Part shown: positions 1 to 12,376 of the stretch, in pieces
Numbering within the stretch: position 1 is the stretch's first letter
How the letters are laid out: the number at the start of each line of letters is the position of its first letter
Origin: Bradyrhizobium jicamae
Lineage (GTDB): Bacteria > Pseudomonadota > Alphaproteobacteria > Rhizobiales > Xanthobacteraceae
NCBI RefSeq assembly: GCF_018130215.1
Contig: NZ_JAFCKQ010000001.1
Coordinates: 62,001-126,000, forward strand
Direction of reading: 5' to 3'
DNA: 64,000 nt
The notes under the pieces: generated by a model
Database searches by the model: none
What the model was told of the DNA's origin: nothing
The model's input: the letters and a program-made list of their open reading frames with translations, nothing else
Translations under genes and position numbers: made by a program

Positions 1-1600
<1,600 letters not shown>

Positions 1601-1610
1601 GCCGAACTCC

Positions 1611-2018
1611 TCAGCTCGATTTTCCAAGCCGCAGCCCGACGCAACCATGCGCGGCAAAGCGGGTGATGGTATAGCGGCCTACGGGTAACTGAATGCGGCG
1701 TTCGAACCGGCCCTGCGGCAGTTCGAGGCGCAGGATGCGGGCATTGCGCAGTTCCGCGGGCAGGGTGCGGCGGCCGCTGATCACGAGCGTTGCGCCTTCG
1801 AGCGCGGCTTCGACCTCGTCCGGATCGACCCCCGGCAGCGCGACCAGGATGAGGATCTCGTCGTCGGTCTCGATCACGTCGGTGGGCGGCTCCCAGCTCG
1901 GCTCGCGGCTTCCGGTGCGCGGGTGCAGGTTCAGGAAGCGCTGGTGCAGGCGCTCGGCCCGGGCCAGCGTCTCGATCGCATCCGACAGCATCCAGTTGAT
2001 GGGATCCTTGGGCTGCAT
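1611..2018 (-). CDS. Hsp20/alpha-crystallin family small heat-shock protein
   Basis: ATP-independent holdase chaperone that keeps unfolded clients soluble. The 135-residue protein has an alpha-crystallin domain in its second half: a PPTDVIETDDEILILVALPGV segment at about 45-65, then LVISGRRTLP and a final GRFERRIQLPVG strand, which are typical Hsp20 strands. It is short at the C-terminus and has no clear I-X-I tail, the motif that usually drives oligomerisation. Start is ATG at 2018. It is the first gene of a likely hsp20-lon operon, which would pair a holdase with a protease. I looked for a ROSE-type RNA thermometer and a clear heat-shock promoter in the 5' region and found neither convincingly. 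Confidence 0.9.
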   Translation of the reverse strand: MQPKDPINWMLSDAIETLARAERLHQRFLNLHPRTGSREPSWEPPTDVIETDDEILILVALPGVDPDEVEAALEGATLVISGRRTLPAELRNARILRLELPQGRFERRIQLPVGRYTITRFAAHGCVGLRLGKSS

Positions 2019-2272
2019 GGGCGCCTCTGATTTTTGCGTTCGGACCGGACGTTACCGATGTTGCCGCCGACCGTAAACCTGATCCGGACCTGGTGAATTG
2101 GACAAAATCCCGAAAAATGTTCCCTTTGCCGCGACACAGCGCGGGACCTGTGTCATCCGGCCATTTATGCCGTGCTTATTCCGTATGGCAGCGGGCCGTC
2201 TCGAATTCCTACGGTCATATCTGCATCTTGAGGCGGCGCGCCAGGGTGCGCGCCCCGACAGGAAGGTGGGAC

Positions 2273-2548
2273 ATGACCCTGCTCTACTCACACGATGTCC
2301 GGTGGCACGGCTCGGCCGGCGCTTCGCGTTTCACGCTGCGTCGTGTCGTCAAGCGGATCAGCGCTGCCTTCAGGTTGATCCACAGCGCCATCGCCGCCGC
2401 GAAGATCCACCGCCTGCGCAATGAGCTGCTGCTGCATCGCGATCACGAGGATTGGACGCAGTTGAATGTTCGCTCCGCACTGCATGGTGAGGAATTCACG
2501 CGATATCCGCACCAGCCGGTCGTGCTGGGCGAGAAGTGGGACTACTGA
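2273..2548 (+). CDS. hypothetical small basic protein
   Basis: An unrecognised 91-residue protein. The start ATG at 2273 is preceded by a good Shine-Dalgarno stretch (AGGAAGGTGGG) ending a few bases upstream; the open frame continues further upstream but without a comparable site. It is rich in Arg and His, with an amphipathic helix from about residue 22 to 55 (RRVVKRISAAF, then IHRLRNELLLHRD) and a C-terminus ending in LGEKWDY. There is no signal peptide or membrane segment. The next small gene begins one base after this stop, which suggests a two-gene transcript. Function unknown. Confidence 0.55.
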   Translation: MTLLYSHDVRWHGSAGASRFTLRRVVKRISAAFRLIHSAIAAAKIHRLRNELLLHRDHEDWTQLNVRSALHGEEFTRYPHQPVVLGEKWDY

Positions 2549-2549
2549 C

Positions 2550-2738
2550 ATGCGCGCATCGTCATCGACCGCTATCGTCACTCTGCTGCGCCGCGCCGCA
2601 GAACCATTGTTCAAATTCCTCGCCTGGATCGGCGAGGAGCCAATCAGCGTCTATCGGCCCGAGGCCCACAATATGCGCGGTCCGGGCCCGGCCTGGCGCG
2701 CCAGGCATGCGCAGCAGTCGCAGGCATCAATGCGATGA
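2550..2738 (+). CDS. hypothetical small protein
   Basis: An unrecognised 62-residue protein starting with ATG at 2550, one base after the stop of the preceding small gene; the GAGAAGTGGG in the end of that gene may serve as ribosome site. The first 30 residues form a hydrophobic/amphipathic helix (TLLRRAAEPLFKFLAWIG) that could bind a membrane; the rest is Arg/Gln/Pro-rich and looks disordered. It ends 45 bases before the stop of the convergent slipin gene. It is supported only by the tight coupling and start context. Confidence 0.4.
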   Translation: MRASSSTAIVTLLRRAAEPLFKFLAWIGEEPISVYRPEAHNMRGPGPAWRARHAQQSQASMR

Positions 2739-2783
2739 GAGGATGTCGCGGCGAGCCGCGATCCTGTCCGGCACCCAGCAGGC

Positions 2784-3545
2784 TCACGTCGCGCCGCTGC
2801 GTCCCGTCAGATGATCGAGCAGGTTCATCGGCAGCGGAAACACCACGGTGGACGAGCGCTCGCCCGCGATGTTTTGCAACGCCTCGAAATAGCGCAGCTG
2901 CATCGCCTGCGGCTCCTGCGCGAGGATCCGGCCGGCCTCGACCAGCTTCTCGGCCGCCTGCTGCTCGCCCATCGCGTTGATCACCTTGGCGCGCCGCAGC
3001 CGCTCCGCCTCGGCCTGCTTGGCGATCGCCCGCACCATGGTTTCATTGAGGTCGACATCCTTGATCTCGATTCCGGTGACCTTGATGCCCCAGACGTCGG
3101 TCTGCCGGTCGAGGATCTCCTGGATGTCGGCGTTCAGCTTGTCGCGCTCGGCCAGTATCTCGTCGAGATCGTGCTTTCCGAGCACGGATCGCAGCGTGGT
3201 CTGGGCGAGTTGGCTGGTTGCGACCATGTAGTCGCTGACCTTGATGATCGCTCGCTCGGCGTCGACGATGCGGAAGTAGAGCACGGCGTTGACCTTGACC
3301 GAGACGTTGTCGCGGGAAATCACGTCCTGGGGCGGCACGACCTGGACCACCACCCTCAGATCGACCTTGACGAGCTGCTGCACGATCGGGATCAGGATGA
3401 TGAGCCCTGGACCCTTCACGCCCGTGAAGCGGCCGAGTGTGAAGACGACGCCGCGCTCGTATTCGCGCAGCACGCGGATTGCCTGGGTCAGAAAGATGAT
3501 GACGAGCAGCGCGATCGCCGCATAGGTGAAATAGTCGAGCATCAT
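2784..3545 (-). CDS. slipin / stomatin-like SPFH (band 7) membrane protein
   Basis: Membrane scaffold of the SPFH family. The 253 residues comprise one N-terminal membrane segment (about 5-24, [20 protein letters not shown]), a band-7 domain beginning [14 protein letters not shown], and a C-terminal coiled-coil/oligomerisation region with [19 protein letters not shown] at about 165-190 and a hydrophobic NLLDHLTG tail. The start overlaps the nfeD stop by 4 bases (ATGA), so translation is coupled. In known cases the partner NfeD protease cleaves the C-terminal hydrophobic part of the slipin. Role here: probably membrane-domain organisation or envelope stress; no direct evidence. Confidence 0.92.
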   Translation of the reverse strand: MMLDYFTYAAIALLVIIFLTQAIRVLREYERGVVFTLGRFTGVKGPGLIILIPIVQQLVKVDLRVVVQVVPPQDVISRDNVSVKVNAVLYFRIVDAERAIIKVSDYMVATSQLAQTTLRSVLGKHDLDEILAERDKLNADIQEILDRQTDVWGIKVTGIEIKDVDLNETMVRAIAKQAEAERLRRAKVINAMGEQQAAEKLVEAGRILAQEPQAMQLRYFEALQNIAGERSSTVVFPLPMNLLDHLTGRSGAT

Positions 3546-4936
3546 GCTGTACCTCCTCCGCCGGTGGCGGCTGATGCGCGCCGCACCACCAGGGTCAAAT
3601 CGATGACACTGGCCACTTCAACCATCTCTCCGGACCTGAACGTCTCGGTGCCGCGCGCCTGCCAACGCTCGCCATGGGCGAAGACGTGGCCTGCGTTGCC
3701 GGACCAGTCGATCACCTCCGCCGGCAGGCCGCGCATCGCCTGCGCGCCGACCAGCACGGGGCCGTTGCGGGCGCGGCGCAGTGCGCCGAGCACGACGAGG
3801 ATAAGGCCGATGAACATTGCCGACACGATGCCGATCACCGACCATGACAGGTGGTATCCGGGCGGCTCGACCCGAAACAGCATGGCCGCGCCGAGCACAA
3901 AGGCGACGACGCCCCCGAGGCCGATCACGACGGTCGGATTGAAGGCTTCGATGGTGAGGAGTGCGATCCCGACCAGCATCAGGGCGAACCCGGCGTAGTT
4001 GATCGGCAGCATGTTGAGGGCGTAGAGGCCGAGCAGCAGGCTGATCGTGCCGACCACCCCTGGCGCAACGGCGCCGGGAGACATGAATTCGAAGATCAGG
4101 CCATAGATCCCGACCATCAGCAGAACGAATGCGACGTTGGGATCGGTGATGACAGCCAGCGTCCGCGAGATCCAGCCCGGATCGATGGCTTCGACCACCG
4201 CTCCGTTCGTTGCGAGACGTTGCGTCTTGCCGCCGGCTACCTCCACCGTCCTCCCGTCGACCTGCCGGAGCAATTCGGCCGGATCGCGTGCGACGAATTC
4301 GATCACGCCGGCCTGCAGGGCGCCGTTGGCGGAGAGGGTGGCTGCGTCGCGGACCGCCTTTTCGGCCCAGTCGGCATTGCGGCCGCGCAGTTCGGCGAGG
4401 CTGCGGATGAAGGCGACGGCATCGTTGGTCACCTTCGTCGTCATGGCGTCCTTCCCGGACGAATGATCGCTGTCTTTCTTGTCTTTGGCTTCCTTGTCCG
4501 GGGCGCTGCCCGGCAGGCCCGGGATCGGACCGCCGATCTGGACCGGCGTCGCGGCACCGATATTTGTGCCCGGCGCCATCGCCGCGACATGGGTCGCATA
4601 GAGGATATAGGTCCCGGCGCTCGCGGCATGGGCTCCGGAGGGCGCAACATAGCCGATCACGGGTACGGGCGAGGCGAGCACATCCGTGATGATCTCGCGC
4701 ATGCTGCTGCTGAGGCCGCCCGGCGTATTCATGCGCAGGATGACGACCTCGGCGTGCCGTTCGGCAGCCTTGGCGAGCGCGTCCTTCACATAGCTGGCCG
4801 ACGCCGGTCCGATCGCGCCGTCAATCGAAATGGTGAGGGCAAGGCGGCTGTTCTCCTCCGCCAAACCCGGCCCGATGGAGATAAGCAAAGCGACGAGCAC
4901 GGACGCCGCAACGAGGGCCGCCTTCAAGGTCTGCAC
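3542..4936 (-). CDS. nfeD: NfeD family membrane-bound serine protease (ClpP class)
   Basis: Probably a Ser-Lys protease that works on its slipin partner. Order: signal peptide (about 1-26, ending GPGLA), a periplasmic ClpP-like protease domain to about residue 240 with the serine motif in [10 protein letters not shown], a low-complexity Lys/Asp linker near 150, then five or six hydrophobic segments (about 260-385) and a C-terminal NfeD OB-fold domain. Start choice: the frame is open to a GTG at 4945, but a GGGAG ribosome site at 4945-4949 lies 8 bases before the GTG at 4936, so I take 4936 (464 residues). It is the first gene of the nfeD-slipin pair. Confidence 0.92.
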   Translation of the reverse strand: MQTLKAALVAASVLVALLISIGPGLAEENSRLALTISIDGAIGPASASYVKDALAKAAERHAEVVILRMNTPGGLSSSMREIITDVLASPVPVIGYVAPSGAHAASAGTYILYATHVAAMAPGTNIGAATPVQIGGPIPGLPGSAPDKEAKDKKDSDHSSGKDAMTTKVTNDAVAFIRSLAELRGRNADWAEKAVRDAATLSANGALQAGVIEFVARDPAELLRQVDGRTVEVAGGKTQRLATNGAVVEAIDPGWISRTLAVITDPNVAFVLLMVGIYGLIFEFMSPGAVAPGVVGTISLLLGLYALNMLPINYAGFALMLVGIALLTIEAFNPTVVIGLGGVVAFVLGAAMLFRVEPPGYHLSWSVIGIVSAMFIGLILVVLGALRRARNGPVLVGAQAMRGLPAEVIDWSGNAGHVFAHGERWQARGTETFRSGEMVEVASVIDLTLVVRRASAATGGGGTA

Positions 4937-5067
4937 GGCAAGCACTCCCTTGGGAGGGATATGGGGCGCCGTTGCCGAACCTCAATATGGGAGTGACGTC
5001 AGGGGTGATGGCCGTGCGTCATTGTGCATTGCGACGGGCCGCATGGCGCGCAGGCGGTCTTGGCAAA

Positions 5068-6078
5068 TCAGATCGGCCGCGCGGTCGTGGACGGCTTGAT
5101 CGAAAATCGTGGCCACGCTTCGGGCATCGGTGCAACCTCGGACGCGCCCCGATCGTCGGCGGCCTGGGCCATGTCGAGATATTCGTCGGCGATGTCAGCC
5201 ATCGCCCGTGCGATCTCGGCCTTCGCCGCTGCGTCCAGCTGCACGATCGGCAGGCGGACCGTGGGGCGCATCAGGTCGAGCAGGGACAGAGCGAGCTTCA
5301 TCGCTGCGGGATGGTCCCGTTCCAGCAGCATTGCAAGCGGCACCAGCCGCTGGTGCAGGTAGCGCGCCGGCTGCAATCGCCCCCGCTGGAAGTTCTTGTG
5401 GACCGCGGCGCACAGATCGGGCGCGACATTTGCGACGGCCGAGATGCAGCCATGACCGCCTGCGGCAAGATAGGCGAGCGATGTCGTGTCGTCGCCGGTC
5501 AAAAGCCGGAAACCGGCCGGCAGGCGTGAGCGCAGCTGCGTCAACCTGATGATATCGCCGCTGCCGTCCCGCAAGCCGGCGAACTGCGGCGAGCCGGCCA
5601 GCTCGACGAGCGTGTCGTCGGACAGGCCGCGCACAGTCCGCGACGGGATGTCGTGCAGGATGACGGGTAGCCTGGTCGCCGCGACGACCGCACGGAAATG
5701 CGCCGCGATGCCCGACGGCATCGGCTTGTTGTAGTAGGGAACGACGGACATGATGGCATCGGCGCCGGCCGCCTGCGCGGCCTGCGCGAACGTCACCGCG
5801 CGTTCGGTGGCATTCGATCCAGCGCCGGCGATGACGCGGATGCGCCTTCGCGCGATCTCGACGGCGGCGCGAACGAGTTGCTCGCGCTCCGCCGGCTCCA
5901 GGGTCGAATTTTCACCTGATGTTTCGCCGACCAGCAGCGCCCTGGCGCCGGCCGCGATCTGGCGTTCGCACAGCCGGGCGAACGCTGCCTCGTCGATGCC
6001 GCCCTTGTCGTTGAACGGCGTCGGCAGGTCGGGGATGTACCCCGTGAGCCAGTCGAAGGATGTTGCGTGATGGGTCAT
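5068..6078 (-). CDS. DapA/NanA-family (class I aldolase) protein with Lys-to-Arg at the Schiff-base position
   Basis: A 336-residue member of the dihydrodipicolinate synthase / N-acetylneuraminate lyase family (TIM barrel). Family features present: LPTPFND near residue 20, GETSGENSTL at about 51, the VVPYYNKP motif with its conserved Tyr, and the IPSRT motif. The catalytic lysine expected in the G-(I/L)-K-(E/D) strand is replaced: the sequence reads FAGLRDGSGD, with Arg170 encoded by CGG at 5569-5571 (minus strand). A Schiff base cannot form there in the normal way, so dapA activity should not be assumed; it is probably a paralogue with altered or weak activity, or a regulatory role. It also has a 30-residue C-terminal extension. 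It lies 6 bases downstream of a small unknown gene and is likely co-transcribed with it. Confidence 0.85.
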   Translation of the reverse strand: MTHHATSFDWLTGYIPDLPTPFNDKGGIDEAAFARLCERQIAAGARALLVGETSGENSTLEPAEREQLVRAAVEIARRRIRVIAGAGSNATERAVTFAQAAQAAGADAIMSVVPYYNKPMPSGIAAHFRAVVAATRLPVILHDIPSRTVRGLSDDTLVELAGSPQFAGLRDGSGDIIRLTQLRSRLPAGFRLLTGDDTTSLAYLAAGGHGCISAVANVAPDLCAAVHKNFQRGRLQPARYLHQRLVPLAMLLERDHPAAMKLALSLLDLMRPTVRLPIVQLDAAAKAEIARAMADIADEYLDMAQAADDRGASEVAPMPEAWPRFSIKPSTTARPI

Positions 6079-6084
6079 CTGGCA

Positions 6085-6351
6085 TCACCGATCTCGGGCG
6101 ACGCGGCTTGTCTGGATGGTGGCCGTCAGGCGGTCCTGCATGTCGAGCTCGATCTCACGCGACAGTTCAACGAGCATTTCGGGGTGCTGGCCGTTCTCGA
6201 ACAGCGCGTATTTGACGGCCTGGGCGCGATTGACGAACAGGCCGCCATAGAGGCCGTTCTGTTCCTGGGCGACCCACTGGCCACGACGGTTGCGGCCGAT
6301 GAAGACGACTGATGACGCAGAGCTGCACGAGGGAGGTTCGACGAGTTTCAC
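6085..6351 (-). CDS. hypothetical small soluble protein
   Basis: An unrecognised 88-residue protein. I place the start at a GTG at 6351 because AAGGAAA lies 7 bases upstream; the open frame extends further but with Ser/Arg-rich, non-conserved-looking sequence. The central part (VVFIGRNRRGQWVAQEQNGLYGGLFV, then AQAVKYALFENG) has the look of a small alpha/beta fold that recurs as hypothetical proteins in Bradyrhizobium. There is no signal peptide. It ends 6 bases before the DapA-family gene, so the two are probably co-expressed. Confidence 0.6.
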   Translation of the reverse strand: MKLVEPPSCSSASSVVFIGRNRRGQWVAQEQNGLYGGLFVNRAQAVKYALFENGQHPEMLVELSREIELDMQDRLTATIQTSRVARDR

Positions 6352-6466
6352 GTTGGCATTTCCTTGAAGTGAACTGAACGCCGGCAATGTCTGATGTGCC
6401 GGATATGAAATCGAGCGCGAACCGGCGGCGACTTCATAAGAGCCGCATAGGATAAGGGAATGGGTT

Positions 6467-6742
6467 TCAGTGGTGATGGACGATGCCGGTCGCCAGCGCG
6501 CACAGCGCGACATAGGCCGTCATTTCGTCCCAATGATTGAGATGAGCGGACAGCGGCGGCTCGCGCCTGACGGCGCCGACCACCGCGCAAATCAATGCCG
6601 ACATCCATAACAGCGCGACCAGGCCCTTGCCGAATCCGGCACCCGCAAACGCGGCAAAGCCGATCATGATGGCGAGGCGGGATCCGAACCGGATCAGGAC
6701 CTGGGCCGACCGCAGCTCCTGCGGAAGATTATTCGCCCGCAT
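6467..6742 (-). CDS. hypothetical small membrane protein
   Basis: A 91-residue protein with three predicted hydrophobic segments: about 21-38 (SRLAIMIGFAAFAGAGFG), 40-57 (LVALLWMSALICAVVGAV) and 73-88 (MTAYVALCALATGIV), ending in three histidines. Start ATG at 6742 is chosen because it lies 13 bases after the stop of the upstream gene; the ribosome site is weak. Function unknown. It is probably co-transcribed with the 154-residue gene upstream. Confidence 0.55.
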   Translation of the reverse strand: MRANNLPQELRSAQVLIRFGSRLAIMIGFAAFAGAGFGKGLVALLWMSALICAVVGAVRREPPLSAHLNHWDEMTAYVALCALATGIVHHH

Positions 6743-6755
6743 CGCAGCGTTGCCG

Positions 6756-7220
6756 TCAGCTGAAGCTGTCGACGAGGAGCGGCGGGCAGAGCGAACCGTC
6801 CCTATGAGGGACCGTAGGCACGCTGGTGCGGCTTTCGGGCGCGCTGAGCTGCCGGGCCTCGAGGAAGGCGCCGAGGATCGCCAGCGCGAGATCCTCATGA
6901 CGGGTTTCGATCGCGCGGTCGAGCCAGTCGGGAAGCTCGCGTTCGCGCGACAGCGCGCAGTGCCATTCGCCCTCGTCATAGACCAGGCGGCGGACCTGCC
7001 ATTGCGGCAGTTCGAGATCGACCAGCGCCAGCACGGCGTCGGTCCATGCGCCTGACTCGATCAGGCGTTCGATCCGCGCGGTCTTCCCGCCTTGTCCAGG
7101 CGAAGGAAAGCGCCGGCAGGTCTGGCTGATGATGTCGGCCATGAACCCGGCGGTGACCGAAGAGGCATCGCGTAGCCGGTCGCGGATGTCAGGGAAGGTG
7201 TTTTCTGCTGGCAGTGACAT
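6756..7220 (-). CDS. hypothetical protein
   Basis: An unrecognised 154-residue soluble protein. The ATG at 7220 is taken as start: upstream of it the frame runs through the REP-like element and has no gene-like composition. Visible features are a helical N-terminal half (RDRLRDASSVTAGFMADIISQTCRRF) and a middle section (WTDAVLALVDLELPQWQVRRLVYDEGEWHCALS). The latter resembles small helical proteins found near envelope and stress genes in Bradyrhizobium and Rhodopseudomonas. No catalytic motif could be identified. It is followed by the small membrane protein gene 13 bases on. Confidence 0.6.
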   Translation of the reverse strand: MSLPAENTFPDIRDRLRDASSVTAGFMADIISQTCRRFPSPGQGGKTARIERLIESGAWTDAVLALVDLELPQWQVRRLVYDEGEWHCALSRERELPDWLDRAIETRHEDLALAILGAFLEARQLSAPESRTSVPTVPHRDGSLCPPLLVDSFS

Positions 7221-7346
7221 GACGTCGTCTCGTCCATGCGCGGCGCCACACGTTGACCGCGTGTCCAATATGGCTGGATGGTTATTTGAAAACGAGACGA
7301 GCCGGGGGATGGAGATATAGGGATTCCATAAAGACCCGATCTCGTC

Positions 7347-7459
7347 GTCCCGGCGCAGGCCGCGACCCATAACCACTGAGCGTTGTTGGCGACGCACGAT
7401 AACGCCGCTCGTGCCCTTTCCGGGGTCCGCGGCGTACGGGTCCCGGCCTGCGCCGGGAC
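7347..7459. repeat. REP-like palindromic element in the 7221-7593 gap
   Basis: Perfect 16-base inverted arms at 7347-7362 and 7444-7459 (GTCCCGGCGCAGGCCG and its complement) enclose about 80 bases. The form, GTCCCGGCGCAGGCC near GACCCATAACCAC, is a dispersed non-autonomous element seen many times in Bradyrhizobium genomes. It occupies the centre of a 373-base gene-free stretch between the divergent 154-residue gene and the kdp operon. Apart from it I see no clear promoter or gene in 7221-7593, although the kdp promoter must lie between the element and 7594. Confidence 0.7.
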
Positions 7460-7593
7460 GGGCATATATACAATTCCTATAACATCCATATTCGCCACAT
7501 CTCGAAAACCTATGCCCTGGATGGCACTTCACGCCCATCCCCGCGGTGTCGCCCATGTGGCCTCCCGCGGCCTCGACGCATAGGAGTCTCCTC

Positions 7594-7677
7594 ATGATGG
7601 ACATTGTCATGGCTACGCTGGCGCTCGGCTTATTCGCGGCAGGCATCGGCTATGCCTACGCCTGCGAACGGCTCTAG
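7594..7677 (+). CDS. small membrane ORF preceding kdpF
   Basis: A 27-residue peptide, one predicted membrane helix (MATLALGLFAAGIGYAYAC) followed by ERL. It starts at ATG 7594 with an AGGAG ribosome site and ends 11 bases before kdpF. It resembles KdpF in size and topology but has a Cys-Glu-Arg-Leu end, and similar one-helix ORFs precede kdpF in other alphaproteobacteria as far as I recall. It could be an additional small regulatory or stabilising subunit of the Kdp pump. It is too short for normal gene callers. Confidence 0.5.
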   Translation: MMDIVMATLALGLFAAGIGYAYACERL

Positions 7678-7688
7678 GGGAGGCGGCG

Positions 7689-7778
7689 ATGATCTTCGAC
7701 TATTCGCTCGCCGGTCTCGTCTCGCTCGGCCTGCTCTTCTACCTCACTTATGCATTGCTGCGGCCCGAACGCTTCTAG
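7689..7778 (+). CDS. kdpF: potassium-transporting ATPase subunit KdpF
   Basis: A 29-residue single-helix subunit that stabilises the KdpFABC potassium pump in the inner membrane. The sequence (MIFDYSLAGLVSLGLLFYLT, ending LRPERF) shows one membrane segment and the typical C-terminal charged LLRPERF. Start ATG at 7689 follows GGAGGCGG. The stop is 105 bases before kdpA. The assignment rests on length, topology and position. Confidence 0.85.
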   Translation: MIFDYSLAGLVSLGLLFYLTYALLRPERF

Positions 7779-7883
7779 GCGTCATGATGCTCGCGCTCTG
7801 CAGAATTTCCGTCGCCGACGCGGTTCTGAGCGGCCTGCTCGTGCCGCTGCTGCGCCTCGCTCCCATTCGAAAGGTTTGACGCA

Positions 7884-9587
7884 ATGACCGTCATCGGCTG
7901 GATTCAGATTGTTCTGTACTGCGCGATCGTGCTCGCGCTGGTCAAGCCGCTCGGCTGGTACATGACCCGCGTCTTCAACGGCGAGCGCACCTTCCTTTCT
8001 CCCGTGCTGCGCCCGGTCGAGCGTGGCATCTACTGGATCGGCGGCGTCGACGAGCGCCGTGAGCAGCACTGGCTGACCTATACGGTCGCCATGTTGCTGT
8101 TCCATATCGGCGGCTTCTTCATCATCTACGGCCTGATGCGGCTGCAGGCCGCGCTGCCGTTCAACCCGGCCGGTCAGACGGCGGTCGCCGAAGATCTCTC
8201 CTTCAACACCGCGATCTCCTTCATCACCAATACCAACTGGCAGAACTACGGCGGCGAAAGCACGCTGTCCTATCTGGTCCAGATGCTTGGCCTGACCCAC
8301 CAGAATTTCCTGTCGGCCGCGACCGGGATCGCGCTGGCGGTGGCGCTGATCCGAGGCTTCTCGCGCTCCTCGATGCGCACGGTTGGCAATTTCTGGGTCG
8401 ACGTCGTCAGATGCACGCTCTACGTGCTGCTGCCGATCTGCATCGTCTACGCGCTGTTCCTGGTCTCGCAGGGCATGCCGCAGACGCTTCAGCCCTATGT
8501 CGACGCCACCACGCTGGAAGGCGGCAAGCAGACGATCGCGCTCGGACCGGTCGCCTCGCAGGTTGCGATCAAGATGCTCGGCACCAACGGCGGCGGCTTC
8601 TTCAACGCCAATGCCGCGCACCCCTTCGAGAATCCGACCGCCTTGTCCAATTTCGTGCAGATGATCTCGATCTTCGCGCTAGGCGCCGCGCTCACCAACG
8701 TATTCGGCCGCATGGTCGGCAACGAGCGGCAGGGTTGGGCGATCCTCGCCGTGATGGGTGTGCTGTTCATTGCGGGCGTCACCGTCACCTACTGGGCGGA
8801 GGCCAACGGTACGACCGCGCTGCAGGCGCTCGGCCTGACCGGCGGCAACATGGAAGGCAAGGAGGTGCGCTTCGGCATCGTCGCGTCCTCGCTGTTCGCC
8901 GTCGTCACCACCGCCGCCTCCTGCGGCGCGGTCAACGCCATGCATGACAGCTTCACCGCGCTCGGCGGCATGATCCCGCTGATCAATATGCAGCTCGGCG
9001 AAATCATCGTCGGCGGCGTCGGCGCCGGCCTCTACGGCATGCTGCTGTTCGTTGTGCTGGCAATCTTCGTCGCGGGCCTGATGGTCGGCCGCACCCCGGA
9101 ATATGTCGGCAAGAAGATCGAGGCGCGCGAGGTGAAGATGGCGATGCTCGCGATCCTGGTTCTGCCCCTGATGTATCTCGGCTGGACCTCGGTCGCTGTC
9201 GTGCTGCCGTCCGCGGTGGCCTCGATGGCCAATGCCGGCCCGCACGGCTTCACCGAGGTGCTCTACGCTTTCACGTCCGCGACCGGCAACAACGGCTCGG
9301 CCTTCGCCGGCCTCTCCGGCAACACCTTCTTCTACAACCTGACGCTCGCCTGCTCGATGTTCGTAGGCCGCTTCTTCATGATCGTGCCGGCGATGGCGAT
9401 CGCGGGGTCGCTTGCGGAGAAGAAGTCGCACCCGCCGTCTGCCGGCACGTTCCCGACCACCGGCGGGCTGTTCGTTGGCCTCGTCGTCGGCGTCATCCTG
9501 ATCATCGGCGGCCTCACCTTCTTCCCGGCGCTGGCGCTCGGGCCGATCGTCGAGCACCTCGCCATGAACGCCAACACCCTGTTCTGA
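7884..9587 (+). CDS. kdpA: potassium-transporting ATPase subunit KdpA
   Basis: The potassium-selective channel-like subunit of the high-affinity KdpFABC pump, 567 residues (E. coli 557), with about ten membrane helices. Superfamily-of-K-transporters filter segments are visible: [11 protein letters not shown] in the first repeat, [18 protein letters not shown] in the second and [12 protein letters not shown] later. Start ATG at 7884 has AAAGG upstream. It is followed by kdpB after 24 bases. Kdp operons are normally induced by potassium limitation through KdpD/KdpE, which are encoded downstream. Confidence 0.98.
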   Translation: MTVIGWIQIVLYCAIVLALVKPLGWYMTRVFNGERTFLSPVLRPVERGIYWIGGVDERREQHWLTYTVAMLLFHIGGFFIIYGLMRLQAALPFNPAGQTAVAEDLSFNTAISFITNTNWQNYGGESTLSYLVQMLGLTHQNFLSAATGIALAVALIRGFSRSSMRTVGNFWVDVVRCTLYVLLPICIVYALFLVSQGMPQTLQPYVDATTLEGGKQTIALGPVASQVAIKMLGTNGGGFFNANAAHPFENPTALSNFVQMISIFALGAALTNVFGRMVGNERQGWAILAVMGVLFIAGVTVTYWAEANGTTALQALGLTGGNMEGKEVRFGIVASSLFAVVTTAASCGAVNAMHDSFTALGGMIPLINMQLGEIIVGGVGAGLYGMLLFVVLAIFVAGLMVGRTPEYVGKKIEAREVKMAMLAILVLPLMYLGWTSVAVVLPSAVASMANAGPHGFTEVLYAFTSATGNNGSAFAGLSGNTFFYNLTLACSMFVGRFFMIVPAMAIAGSLAEKKSHPPSAGTFPTTGGLFVGLVVGVILIIGGLTFFPALALGPIVEHLAMNANTLF

Positions 9588-9611
9588 TCGAATTTGACTG
9601 GAGTGACCTCC

Positions 9612-11720
<2,109 letters not shown>

Positions 11721-11732
11721 GGAGCCACCATC

Positions 11733-12338
11733 ATGTTGAGAGAAATCCGTCCCGCCATCCTCGTCCTTGTCGTGCTGACTGCGATCACGGGCCTGGCCTA
11801 TCCACTCGCGATGACCGCAATCGCGGGAGCCATTCTCCCGAAGCAGGCGCAGGGCAGCCTGATCGAGAAGAACGGCAAGGTGATCGGCTCCGCCCTGATC
11901 GGGCAGGAATTCAAGGAGGGCAAGTATTTCCACGGCCGCCCGTCCGCGACGGTGACGCCTGATCCGAGCGATTCCTCCAAGACCGTGCCGGCGCCGTACA
12001 ACGCGGCCAATTCGGGCGGCTCCAATCTCGGTCCGACCAGCAAGGCGCTGAACGACCGGGTCAAGGCGGACGTCGAGCAGCTCAAGGCCGAGAATCCGTC
12101 GGCCAGCGTTCCCGTCGATCTCGTCACCACCTCAGCCAGCGGGCTCGATCCCGACATCTCGCCGGAGGCCGCGCTGTTTCAGGTGCCGCGGGTCGCCAAG
12201 GCGCGGAGCATGTCCGAGGAGCAGGTCCGCCAGCTGGTGACGCAGAACACCCAGGGACGCTTTGCCGGCCTGCTCGGTGAGCCGCGCGTTAACGTTCTTG
12301 CGCTCAACCTGGCGCTGGACGGCGCGACCGCGAAATAG
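11733..12338 (+). CDS. kdpC: potassium-transporting ATPase subunit KdpC
   Basis: A single-pass chaperone-like subunit of the Kdp pump, 201 residues. One membrane helix occupies about 8-30 ([21 protein letters not shown]), followed by a periplasmic domain with the KdpC hallmarks [28 protein letters not shown] and the later [17 protein letters not shown]. Start ATG at 11733 follows AAGGAG. kdpD begins 38 bases after the stop. Confidence 0.97.
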   Translation: MLREIRPAILVLVVLTAITGLAYPLAMTAIAGAILPKQAQGSLIEKNGKVIGSALIGQEFKEGKYFHGRPSATVTPDPSDSSKTVPAPYNAANSGGSNLGPTSKALNDRVKADVEQLKAENPSASVPVDLVTTSASGLDPDISPEAALFQVPRVAKARSMSEEQVRQLVTQNTQGRFAGLLGEPRVNVLALNLALDGATAK

Positions 12339-12376
12339 GGCAGTGTCTGCTGCTCGCAGGATGACTATATTGCCGT

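Noticed and set aside
2019..2272. ROSE-type RNA thermometer or RpoH promoter before hsp20
   Set aside because: The leader shows no clear anti-Shine-Dalgarno UYGCU segment, and no CTTGAA-type -35 with matching -10 was seen.
7784..7879. A 31-codon frame between kdpF and kdpA (MMLALCRIS, ending IRKV)
   Set aside because: No ribosome site before its ATG and no resemblance to Kdp small subunits; kept only as a remote possibility.
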